NCBI GenBank assembly: GCA_047495785.1
Contig: JBLDXI010000024.1
Span: forward strand, 2,046,001-2,110,000
Length of the DNA stretch: 64,000 nt
Direction: 5' to 3'
Origin: Lepidodermella squamata
Taxonomy: Eukaryota; Gastrotricha
Shown here: positions 9,626-18,943 of the stretch, piece after piece
How the letters are laid out: each line of letters begins with the position of its first letter
How positions within the stretch are numbered: the stretch's first letter is position 1
Made by a program: the position numbers and the translations under genes
The notes under the pieces: generated by a model
Database searches by the model: none
What the model was told of the DNA's origin: nothing
What the model saw: only the letters and a program-made list of their open reading frames with translations

Positions 9626-12600
9626 ATATCGCAGAGTGCATTATTTTAATTTTCGTTGTTCTCGTGCACGCGGCCGATCAAGGCCCGGCGCCGGCTCAAG
9701 AAGTTAGAATAATTCCCCACCCTGGACGGCGCAAGCGGTCCGGGCAGGCAGTAATGCCTGGCCTTCCAGACGGCAGCACTCGGGAGGTCCGCGTTTCCCT
9801 GGATACAGCGGATCACGAAGTGGGGGGACGTTCATCTAAGAGAGGAGGAAGATCGGAAGCGGCAAGGGGAAGGAGACGCAGGAAGAAGGCCGAGAGAAGA
9901 CGACTGCGCCGAAGGAAAAGGAGGGCGGACAAAAGTGGTGCGAGCAAAATAGCTCAGAGATCGGGGGCCAGCGAAAGTCAATTTCACCATCAGCAGCTCA
10001 ATGTGCTCCAGGTCAACGTAAACAGCATAAAGTACAGGCTTAACGCAGTACTGGCATGGGCTAAGAAGACCGACGCCCACTTCGTCCTCGCCGCCGAGAC
10101 CAAGATCGACGATACCTACGGGGAACAGATGCTACCGGGATATGAGATCGTATACCGTCGGGATCGAACTGCGCATGGAGGCGGAATCATTGTCTGGGGC
10201 CGGGATGGCCTGGGAGTCCAGCTGGTGGAAGAGGCGCCTGTGGCAGAGGCCGCTTGGTTTACGATCAGCTCACTCAAAGGCACAGTTGCAATACTAGCAG
10301 CATATCGCCCCAATCCGACAACAGCTGTTGAAGAGTACTTGAAAGAGTCGTTCTGCCGAATTCAGGACTCCTTCGCACCGGTCTGCAACTTGGTGATTGG
10401 AGATCTAAATCGGCACCTGTATACTTCGCTAATCCGGGCAACCCGGCAGTTTGGCCTCAAACAAGTTGTCAAGGAAGCGACCCATATCGGAGGAGGAACA
10501 CTCGACCAAGTGTTTACAGACGCAGATAGTTCGGCTGTCACCATCTACGTCGGAGAAACAAGAGTTAGTGACCATCACCCAGTTCTAGCCACTCTCGACC
10601 TGGATGTCAGTGTTCGCACCATGGCTCCACGCAAGGTATGGCAATTCGATAAGGCCAACTGGGGACAATTGCGAAAGCAAGTGGCCCACCAACTACGCCC
10701 AGGAAAAACTTCACGACTATCAGCATGCAGCTTAGCAGCAAGGGTCCTCGACGTCATAAGCAAGGGTATGAATGATCACATTCCTCAAGGAGAAATCCGC
10801 AGCGTCGAGTCATCAGTTCCATGGTGGAATGAAAAATGCCAAGAGCTCTTCGAGGAAATAAACAAAACCACCGATCCTGAGGCAAAACGACACATGAGGA
10901 AGGAGATTGGAAATATCCATGAAAGATACAAAACAGCACTTAAAGATCAGCTAGCGAAAAAACAAATACCGGCGAAAAGATATCATCAACTGATACGGCA
11001 AGTTCAGCTGGCATCGAAACCTGGATGTGGCCGTATTCCAGCCCTGGAAAACGGGAAGGACGAAATGGGAAGGCTCATCATGGTATCTGACGACATGGAT
11101 AAGGCGCAGCTATTAGCCGATCACTTTCAAGAGAAGATGGAACTACCACCGCGGCAAGGAAATTGGAGCGACGAGGTGCAAATTCAGGTAATAGCTAGCA
11201 CAATCGCAGTCAGCAAATCGGAAATAGCTCAAAGACTGAAGCAGCTGAAACCAGGAAAGTCACCGGGACCGAGCGGAATCGGCACGAAGCCACTGAAAAT
11301 GTTGGCCGACTGGATTTCAGAACCACTCGCACTCTTGTGGAAGAAAATGCATTCTGAAGGTACCTGGCCATCAGTCTTCAAGGTCGTTAACGTATGTCCA
11401 ATTTTCAAGAAGAAGTCTAAATCGAACAAGGCCAACTATCGACCCGTGGGTATGGGTGAACACGTAGGCAAAGTCCTGGAGAGAATACTTGCTGAACTAG
11501 TCGTAAAAACCGCGATAGCTAACGGAGTAATACCTCCAGAACAAGCCGCCTTCCTGTCAGGCTGCGGCACAACCGATACCCAACTGTCCGTGGTAATCGA
11601 CATCATCTCCGCGATAAACGACAGAAAAGATTTCATCCTCCGCCAAACTGATGTTAGTGGGGCGTTCGACAGAGTGGACAGATCTCTTCTTCTCGACATT
11701 CTTTGGAAATCGGGCATACAGGGACAAGTTCACGCTATGATCCGATCATTCCTGACAGACAGATACTTCCGTGTCTTGGTGGCCGGGGCGTCGTCGAGCC
11801 TTCGATCTGAAGATGCAGGTATCTGCCAAGGTAGTGCACTGGGGCCATCCCTCTGGCTCGTCTGGTATAGCGGAATCAGCCGATCGGTGTCCAAAATCGT
11901 CGACCAGCCCAATTACCACCCACCTGAGCCGTACACCTTCGCCGATGACTTTAACCTGGGAAGCACGAACCAATCAGAAGTCGACATTGGAGAAGAGAAG
12001 GCTATGCAGTGGGCGAGAGCTCACAGAGTCTCGATGGACCCGAAGAAGAGGATAGATACAAGGTTCTCTTATCCACGTTTCAACTGTGGAAGAAGAAGAC
12101 TGAATGAAGATAGCTCGCTTGAAAGCACCAACCCCTCGAAAGCGGAAACGGCCACTACAACGCTACTGGGCCTAGTACTCGACACCGGTCTATCAATGGA
12201 GGAATGCATGACCAAGAAGATCGGTCAGGCCAACAGGGCAATCACGCAGCTCCTAAGACTGAGACCTTACTTATCGACACGCCAGCTCGAAAATGCTTAC
12301 AAGACCTACGTTCTACCATACCTCGAATTCGCCATGGTACCATATACATTCGCGGCGTCGGCTAGCACCTTGGAGAAACTCGATGCAGTTCAAAACAGAT
12401 TTGTTAAGATGACGGAAGCCAAATTGACACCGCTGGGCCATCGCAGATTCGTCGGGGTCATGACGTATCTCTACAAAACTATGGTAGCAGGTCGGGGGAC
12501 GAAACAAGTCCGCTCGAAATTTATAAAAATCCCGAAGCCGAATACAAGAACGAGGGCAGCGAGCGAGAAACACCACCATCAACTACAGCTCGCAAAATCG

Positions 12601-12806
12601 TCGAAGAACAGGGTCGACACGGCACCCTTTCGAAGGATGCAAGAGATCGTCAATCAATGGAACGACCTACCACGCGATACCTTCCCTGACACCGTCAACA
12701 TCACAATATTTAAAGAAAAGATGAACGTCCTAGGGCGTCGGCTATAAGCCTACTAATGATAACTGTGTGCGCCTGAATTTTTTCGTAAATAAAAAAAAAA
12801 AAAAAA
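9626..12806 (+). mobile_element. LINE (non-LTR retrotransposon), nearly intact, with target-site duplication
   Basis: The borders are exact. ACTCG occurs at 9621-9625 and again at 12807-12811, and copy 2 keeps the empty site with a single ACTCG at 39521-39525. The element ends in an A-rich tail (about 12788-12806) shortly after an AATAAA-like stretch. One reading frame spans almost the whole element and is already open at the 5' border, so a small 5' truncation is likely. The intact frame and long A tail indicate a recent insertion, after the segmental duplication. Confidence 0.95.
9664..12747 (+). CDS. LINE ORF: endonuclease plus reverse transcriptase
   Basis: This is an uninterrupted frame of about 1027 codons. 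The start is unsure: the frame is open from 9628 with no early ATG, so the true start may have been lost. An N-terminal Arg/Lys-rich region (about residues 10-105) is followed by an apurinic-endonuclease-like domain (about 110-315) with NVNSIKYRL, AAETKIDD, VIGDLN and the terminal SDHHPV. Reverse transcriptase follows (about 500-780) with KSPGPSGI, VCPIFKKK, NYRPV, TDVSGAFDRVD, CQGSALGP and the catalytic FADD. A C-terminal thumb has LGLVLD and late WNDLP. This is the layout of Jockey/CR1-type LINEs. All catalytic blocks look intact. Confidence 0.92.
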   Translation: MHAADQGPAPAQEVRIIPHPGRRKRSGQAVMPGLPDGSTREVRVSLDTADHEVGGRSSKRGGRSEAARGRRRRKKAERRRLRRRKRRADKSGASKIAQRSGASESQFHHQQLNVLQVNVNSIKYRLNAVLAWAKKTDAHFVLAAETKIDDTYGEQMLPGYEIVYRRDRTAHGGGIIVWGRDGLGVQLVEEAPVAEAAWFTISSLKGTVAILAAYRPNPTTAVEEYLKESFCRIQDSFAPVCNLVIGDLNRHLYTSLIRATRQFGLKQVVKEATHIGGGTLDQVFTDADSSAVTIYVGETRVSDHHPVLATLDLDVSVRTMAPRKVWQFDKANWGQLRKQVAHQLRPGKTSRLSACSLAARVLDVISKGMNDHIPQGEIRSVESSVPWWNEKCQELFEEINKTTDPEAKRHMRKEIGNIHERYKTALKDQLAKKQIPAKRYHQLIRQVQLASKPGCGRIPALENGKDEMGRLIMVSDDMDKAQLLADHFQEKMELPPRQGNWSDEVQIQVIASTIAVSKSEIAQRLKQLKPGKSPGPSGIGTKPLKMLADWISEPLALLWKKMHSEGTWPSVFKVVNVCPIFKKKSKSNKANYRPVGMGEHVGKVLERILAELVVKTAIANGVIPPEQAAFLSGCGTTDTQLSVVIDIISAINDRKDFILRQTDVSGAFDRVDRSLLLDILWKSGIQGQVHAMIRSFLTDRYFRVLVAGASSSLRSEDAGICQGSALGPSLWLVWYSGISRSVSKIVDQPNYHPPEPYTFADDFNLGSTNQSEVDIGEEKAMQWARAHRVSMDPKKRIDTRFSYPRFNCGRRRLNEDSSLESTNPSKAETATTTLLGLVLDTGLSMEECMTKKIGQANRAITQLLRLRPYLSTRQLENAYKTYVLPYLEFAMVPYTFAASASTLEKLDAVQNRFVKMTEAKLTPLGHRRFVGVMTYLYKTMVAGRGTKQVRSKFIKIPKPNTRTRAASEKHHHQLQLAKSSKNRVDTAPFRRMQEIVNQWNDLPRDTFPDTVNITIFKEKMNVLGRRL

Positions 12807-13045
12807 ACTCGGCGTGAATTTGCGATAAACTGCACAAGAAAAAAACGGTCCGTAATCAGGCTCCCCCTAAATTTAGGGATAGGCACTAAAATCAAAGGGT
12901 TTTAAAGTGCTCTTTTTCAGGGCTACGAATTCACACCATACTAATTGAGCATCCCCAAATTAAGTGATATGCAATTAGAGGATGGATAATTTAATTAAAA
13001 ACTCCAGAAAAACTGCAGAGTCCGAGTCGTATTCATGAAACGACT

Positions 13046-14432
13046 CATTTTCAAAAATTATTTTCTGATTTTTGTTGGCTCTAATCTCGAACAAGGTTGA
13101 CTTGATCTACTTTGAGAATAAAATGAGCAATTTAAAACTGGTGCCTGGTTTTTTGCCAGATGGAGTCAGTGTTCCGATTTTTGCCCACTGGACCACGCTC
13201 AGTGGCAGACACAAGCAAATGTTCCTTATTGAAATCGTTGAGTAAGGGGTAGGGGTATAGTTAATCGGCGTACACTTTCAAGACCTTGTAAAGCCGGCCA
13301 GGTTTAGAGATTTTTTGAGTTAAAAATACGCAATTTTTGTGCTTTTAAACCGAAAATGTTGCTCGCTCCGCTCGCAAATATCCATTATCCTATTGTTTTC
13401 TATTACCTTAAGCCAACAGTTCCCATTCTCATTAGGAGAGCCAATCTTCAATGATCTGGAATCTGTCAGGATCCAGAAGGAAGTTAGAAGGAGACCTAAA
13501 ATTCCTTCCTATTTAGACAAAAAAAACCAGCTTCGAGAGGCTCATTTTCGCATTTTCAGAGGCGAATCGCCAAAAAATGAGTTCGCTTCGCTTGCATTCT
13601 ATTTCGTTATGTTATCTTTTGTTTCCTTTTTAGCAATATAAAAGACCTTACTCCCTAGTACAGCATCGAATACTGTAGGCTTTTAGCTTCGGGGAATTAT
13701 ATCAGTGCTATTTTAATCGCGTATTAACTAGTTTCGCGAACTTCCAACCAATGGACAGCAACATAGCGAAAAAAATCGAAAAAATCACAATTTATTCCAA
13801 ATTCGGTACACTTTTTCGGAATTTCTTTCCAGTGGCAGACACTTTCTATTCACGAAAAAAAATCGGAGGACTGGATGGAGTTAGCTTTACTCGATAACGC
13901 CGACTTCGGCTAATGACAGAAGCTTTGAAAATACCTAGTCGTCTTTATAATAAAGCTGGCTTTACCACTATAAAGACGTCTTTATCGGCTCTAGTACATT
14001 TCTATATGCAAGATAAAAACGACTTTTTACAAATAAAGTCAGCTTTATATATTTTCGAAAATCGAAACAAAACGAAACGAAAAGCTTTTTATTTTGTCCT
14101 TTTTTCCAGATAAAACGAACGAAAATGTACAATTTGGAAGGTAAGAAAAAAGGCGCGGGGGAAAATCGCGATGTGAATAAAGCTAGCTCTATGTCTATCA
14201 TCTATCATATACCTAAACTAGCTGAGATCAGCTAACTTCAGCTAAAGCCTTTTATCGATAGAGTTGACTCATATCATATAAAGATATGTAGCTTCGAAAA
14301 AAACCCAAATGCCAAATTTCATTTTGTTATTCAAACATATATATGTTTGTGTCTCAAAACACTCTCATCTCTCCAATCTCTCCAATCTCATCTCTCCAAT
14401 ATTAACCTGTAATAAATTTTACATTTGTTAGA
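13046..14432. other. Non-coding stretch with small repeats
   Basis: I see no gene. It holds two copies of a GCTCGCTCCGCTCGC-like motif (13361 and, altered, about 13582), two CAGTGGCAGACAC copies (about 13203 and 13834), TTTATA-rich hairpins near 13940-14050, and a short tandem array of TCTCCAATCTCA-like units at about 14365-14400. Confidence 0.5.
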
Positions 14433-14573
14433 ATGAACTTGCTGCTCTCTTTCACGTCGGCGTTGCTCGTAGCAACTGATATTGCGCGATGTGGTGACTG
14501 GGTTCGACTGGTTTCGCAATTCAACGCAAGCTCGACTCCACAAGGCTCCGTTTCTTTTTTCTTCGCTGACGTG
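14433..14573 (+). pseudogene. Decayed copy of the first exon of the cysteine-module gene
   Basis: An ATG at 14433 opens a frame starting MNLLLSF, with DIARCGDWVR and SQFN. This matches the first exon at 14876 (MNLVISA, EIARCADWVR, SQFN). The second cysteine of the exon is replaced by Leu, and similarity is lost after about 33 codons, with a stop at about 14571. It looks like a partial tandem duplication of the signal-peptide exon lying 440 bp upstream of the real one. It could also be an alternative first exon, but no clear donor is seen. Confidence 0.6.
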
Positions 14574-14875
14574 TGATAGCAAAATAAGCGTATTTGAATT
14601 TTCCTTTTTCGTTTGTGGCATGGGTGCCGTCGAATTCAAATCAGCAAATCGTCAAATGATGATTTTATGCAAAAAATGCTAACAATTTGAATGTTGATTG
14701 ACAAATGATTTGGTGATTTGACACGCGTTTGTGGCCCGCCCTTTATCAAAACAAGCGCGTGACGCGTGAATTGAAAAAGTCGGCACGCGATTATCAGACC
14801 AGAAATTTACGAAAAAGATAAAAATTTCTCGCTATTCACAAAATCCTTAATTTTATAAAGATTTTTACTCTAAAA

Positions 14876-17800
14876 ATGAACTTGGTGATTTCGGCATTGG
14901 TCTCGTTTATCGTAGCTGCTGAAATTGCGCGATGCGCTGACTGGGTTCGATGCTTCTCGCAGTTTAACGACGTGTTTTCTGATTGCCGCCAACTTCCTAA
15001 CGGCTGTTCTCTATTGCGAGAATATCGAGTTAGTTTTTCCATTTATTTCATAAAAATTCATAAAAAAATAGAAATGTTCTCTTTGCGACAGTACGGCAGT
15101 AGCCATTCCAGTCAAACAGCCTGTCTCCGGGCGGTTCGCATTTTTTCTATTCGATTCTGTTTAGTTTCTCTCGATTTTGAACAGACTGCTAGATTGTGCT
15201 ATCGATTCCGAACAAATTCGGGCAACTGTCGACCAGGCATACCTGGATGTAATTCGGCGGAAGAAATCACGGTTCGTACATAAACCATATATACCATAGT
15301 AAAAACTAAATCAACTGCTGGGCATTGAAGGATATTCGTCGTTTGAGGCAGGTTGCATCGCTATCTTCTTAGGCTGGCTTCGAGGTAGACGATGAACAGA
15401 ACAGGACTGAGGGCACCTCCCTGAGGCGATCCCTTTCTCGTTGCGATTCCGTTGCGTTTCCGTGTCTGTTCTGAACTTTTTGATTAAGGTTATGTCTTGG
15501 GTAAAAGCTCAATGAATTCCGTTTCGTCGAAGAGTCCTTTGATGAATTCGAGAAGTTCGGCGCGATTGGTGGTATCGAAGGCGCTGCTCATGTCGACTCC
15601 CAGGATGAAGAACCCCTCTATGTACTTGAGAATCCTGGCCGTTAACCATCTTCGTGACCATACTGGGTCGCTGGGCGACCTTCCGGGTGTATACGCTCTC
15701 AGGGATTTCGATAGGAATAGTTCGACTTTCGGCTTGATCCTGGCATGTATTGCGTTAGATAACAGTTTGCGGCACGTCTGAAGGCAGAATGATGGCTCTG
15801 GCCAATCCATCTGTTGCTTTGTTGTTTCTGAGCTGCTTTGCTACCAGTTCACCTGGTGGTGTGTCACCTTAGCCAGATGATAGTAGAGAAAAAGATATTA
15901 AGGACTCATTACCTTGCATCTACCTGTAAATTTTCATGAAGTTATCAGGAAAAATGACTATTTCATCGTTTATAAACCACCGATGATGTGTTATCTGAGT
16001 GGATTATCATGACAAATGCATTATCCACTCCCCGTTAATTACTAAGATCCGACTTTAAATGCGAGGACACATCATTGACTTGTACGCAATAAACAGACGA
16101 AAATGCGCGTTCCTCATTTATTGCCGTCATCGCGCGCGCACTAGCGAAGTCTACATTTTTAACAAATTTTGGACCGCTCGCGCTGATGTCAAAGGGATAC
16201 TTTAGAATAACTCACCGGCATTATTACCAAAATAAAATTCAGTAGATTCTCTATTGATTGAATATGGGATTCTCGTGAACAACTTTCCCAACATTTCCAA
16301 AATTCGTTAACTTTTCTGCGAACAAGCAGAATTTATAACATTCAAAATTTTGAATTCTATTGCGCACCCGTCAACCCTGTCTGGCGGCATCGGTGGTCTA
16401 TATTAAATAACCCATGGTCCTCGGTCATTATTTTCGAGATGACCAATAACGCCCTCGGCCTGCGGCCTCGCGCGTTATCTGCCATGTCTCGAATAATTCA
16501 CCGATGCCCATGTGTTATATAATACAGAGCCTGTCTCGAATACTAGCCACGCCATACTTTGTCCAATGCAGGTGGTGCGCTAGAGGAGGGACGAAGCTGT
16601 CCTAATTGCGTCGCCTAAAACTGCCAAGCGGAACAGAGGTGGCGGAGGTAAGCCGTTGTTTACGAATGTCGAGGGGAAATTAGCAGTTTTAGTCAGACAA
16701 CAGAGAAGTCAACAACGCAAACGACTTGCGATGATGAGATTTGCCAATTGCCGCTAAATAATAGCCTCCCTCGAATAACAGCCCCCTCGAATAATTACCT
16801 CTTTTTATGGACCATTTTCGGAGTTTCGGGAAAATTAACAGCCACGGTTATTATTATTATTATTACCTATGAAATACGCTAGTTTATGTCGTCCAGAAAA
16901 TCACCGATAAACTATGTACGGAAGCGATTTTCGCGTACATGTATATGTACGAGCGGTTGTGAGCGAAATGTGCAAGCGAAATAAGAGCAATGCGATATGA
17001 GCAATGATATAAGAGATGAGAGCAACGAGTTAAGCGCAGAACGACGAAAGAGCAATTTTTATGGATAAATTGAGGAAAAATAGTGGCACGCGACGTTTTA
17101 TATTTCGTAACTTCTATGATTCAGCAAGCAGCAATTCGAGCTACTTATTGGGTCGAGATTCGCACTTCGTCTGTTTTATGAAAAAAAATCTAGTCGCGTG
17201 GCATTGATAATTGCTCTTACGTCGTTCTGCTCTTAACCCGTTGCTCTCATCTCGTTTTACTCTCATGTCATTGCTCATATCCCATTGAGCAGGAGGACTC
17301 CATTCTCCATTACTAATACGTTTGTCAATGAAATAAAATAGAAATATCGGAAAATTGGGGATGCTTCGGCGCCTTTTCAGTTTTTCTATCCCTGGGAGCT
17401 CCGGGATCCTTGGTCGCCCACCGAGGGTTAAAGTTGAAAATTTCCCTTTTCGATTTCACAACAACCTTTGTAAAAATATGCCCATGTATTTTTGCTTTTT
17501 GCCGCTTCGTGCTTATTACCTGGTTCAAGCCAGCTCAGCTATATGTCAACCTGGCTGAATTTCGGCGAAAGAGGATAAAATTTCGCCAATTTCGCCAGAA
17601 TTTTCGATTAAAATATGGTTTTCACCAATTTGAGCTCTTGTTGCCTGATTTCAAGCAAGCAGAATAGTAGGCTTCATTATCAATCGCGAAAGTGTCGATT
17701 TATACGTTATATTACGGTTTTACTGAAGACAGGATTTTAGCCTCTGGACTAATTAGGTCCTAACACTGACTAGAAAATTTGCGTTCAATTAAGAAAGTGT

Positions 17801-18371
17801 TGCTTTTTTTATATGCCTTTTAACATATTACATCTTCCATGTTCAGATTGGCAACTCTTACAATGGCGTTTTTCCATTCAGAACAAATCAGGCGGCTTGT
17901 TTCAACGATCTCAACAATCTGCTGGTAAACTTTTGTTCGCCATTTTCCAAAAGGAATATTAATATGGCATTCGTGATGCAGAATCGAAGTTTTGACTTGT
18001 GTGCCAACGCGACTCGCGCGTTTTCCACCTGTGTACCGAACGGAGCCTCGTGCCCTAACACCTTGGTAAGAGTCGATCTCGAAATTGAGCTGAAAAGTGA
18101 ACGTATTTCTTACTTAGACGAACCCTTTTAGAGAGAGATTCCCGAACCTAAACACTTGTCTCTCAAAAGTTAACAGTAAGTTTTTACTTATTTCATCATC
18201 GTAGCCTCTTATTGTTAACAAAGAAAACCTAATAAAATGTGAATAAAACGTGTCATTTCAGGTGAAGTTGCTGATTCTCTGAAGCCGCACATTCGCTGCT
18301 TCAATGCTACGACTCGCGAATTTGCCGGTTGCCGATTAGACATTAGACAGCTCGGGATGTCGTGCCGGTGA
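14876..18371 (+). CDS. Secreted protein of repeated cysteine modules
   Basis: My model has five exons: 14876-15028, 15092-15271, 17847-18065, 18118-18175 and 18262-18371, giving 239 aa. The first three introns are phase 0, the fourth is phase 1, and all joins keep frame. A signal peptide (about residues 1-19) is followed by cysteine modules. Exons 2 and 3 have the same spacing, C-x11-C-x(12 or 21)-C-x9-C-x6-C. Exon 1 holds the last part (C-x10-C-x6-C), and exons 4-5 hold a related one (C-x18-C-x10-C-x10-C). Exons 2, 3 and 4 place an ACxxxL- or TCLSKV-like block before the first cysteine. Intron 2 (2.6 kb) contains a reverse-transcriptase fragment and two palindromes, and its donor (GTTCGT) is weak. 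I do not recognise the family. An extracellular, disulfide-stabilised binding or defence role would be inference. The lectin-domain gene follows downstream. Confidence 0.68.
15370..15810 (-). pseudogene. Reverse-transcriptase fragment inside an intron
   Basis: Minus-strand frames encode two RT blocks: GVDMSSAFDTTNR (near 15590) and, in a shifted frame, KGSPQGGALSPVLF (near 15430). Both are typical of the palm of LINE reverse transcriptases. The catalytic YADD region is not found and the frame is broken, so this is a dead fragment. It lies in intron 2 of the cysteine-module gene, opposite to its direction. Confidence 0.75.
16388..16506. repeat. Imperfect palindrome with GC-rich loop
   Basis: The arms begin CATCGGTG (16388) and end CACCGATG (16506), with matching inner parts such as CGAGATG and CATGTCTCG and with AATAACG and CGTTAT. 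The loop at about 16451-16474 reads like CCCTCGGCCTGCGGCCTCG, itself a near mirror. It sits in intron 2 of the cysteine-module gene. Confidence 0.6.
16988..17287. mobile_element. Palindromic MITE-like element
   Basis: About 75-bp imperfect inverted arms: 16988-17060 starts CAATGCGATATGAGCAATG, and the reverse complement of 17209-17287 starts CAATGGGATATGAGCAATG. Both arms repeat GAGCAA/TTGCTC units. The spacer is about 150 bp. I see no coding capacity. It lies in intron 2 of the cysteine-module gene. Confidence 0.65.
17288..17846. other. Remaining intron sequence
   Basis: The rest of intron 2 of the cysteine-module gene. It contains short chance frames only; the acceptor TGTTCAG is at 17846. 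Confidence 0.4.
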
Positions 18372-18943
18372 AACAGCTGAATTTTCTACTGGAGTCTACA
18401 GGAACAAAGCCAGCTGCTTATCATGGGTATCAATCTCTTATCTTCATGATAATGATAAACAGATGCTTCTATAGAGCATCTTCATAATATCTCATGAAGC
18501 CATTAATGCCGATTAAGTATGGGGGCAACGGAGGGTATCGTAGCCGTCAGTTTGCAAGGCCAAGGACGAAACCCCAAAAAACTAAATTTGGTCGTAAACT
18601 TTGGTCCCGAAAATAACTCCTAGTTCAGGGATCCTACGTCGCACAATGATGCCGATTATTAACGGCCCGACTCGGTCGAGCTCGCAGGGCGAGAGCTTAC
18701 GTGGGGCCTCACTTATTTACAGAAAGTCGTACATTGTACAAAGCAGCGACGGCGAAGCTGGTCTGTTATCTGAATGGATTTTCAGTACCAAACTATCTTC
18801 TCTGCAATAGTTACGTCAAGAGAAGCGAACTGGCATCTAATGAGGCGCAACTCTAAATTCGACCTCTTACTGAGATTCGGAAGTGAAAATTGAAAAGCTG
18901 GTTTCAATTGCAAAATTGATCAAATTAGAGAAATAGCGCAATT
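18372..18943. other. Spacer between cysteine-module and lectin genes
   Basis: It should contain the 3' UTR of the first gene and the promoter or first exon of the lectin gene. I find no convincing signal-peptide exon here. Confidence 0.4.

Larger units (their letters stand above)
2571..13045. repeat. Segmental duplication, copy 1 (pair of copy 2 at 34437-39790)
   Basis: From about 2571 (CGCTTATAAT) the sequence matches 34437 onward. It continues through a family A gene and a family B gene to about 13045, where the match to 39790 fades after GTCGTATTCATGAAA. Copy 1 is about 10.5 kb against 5.35 kb for copy 2, and the extra length is insertions: 3039-3740, 6119-8266 and 9626-12806. Outside these the copies differ mainly by scattered substitutions and small indels. 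Both have the same orientation. The stretch 2278-3038 holds no gene. Confidence 0.9.

Noticed and set aside
13339-13641. 100-codon plus-strand frame
   Set aside because: It overlaps a GC-rich repeat motif, has no recognisable domain and lies in repeat-rich DNA; probably chance.
15490-15810. Minus-strand frame as an independent host gene
   Set aside because: It contains reverse-transcriptase motifs and continues in another frame with QGGALSPVLF, so it is a retroelement fragment.
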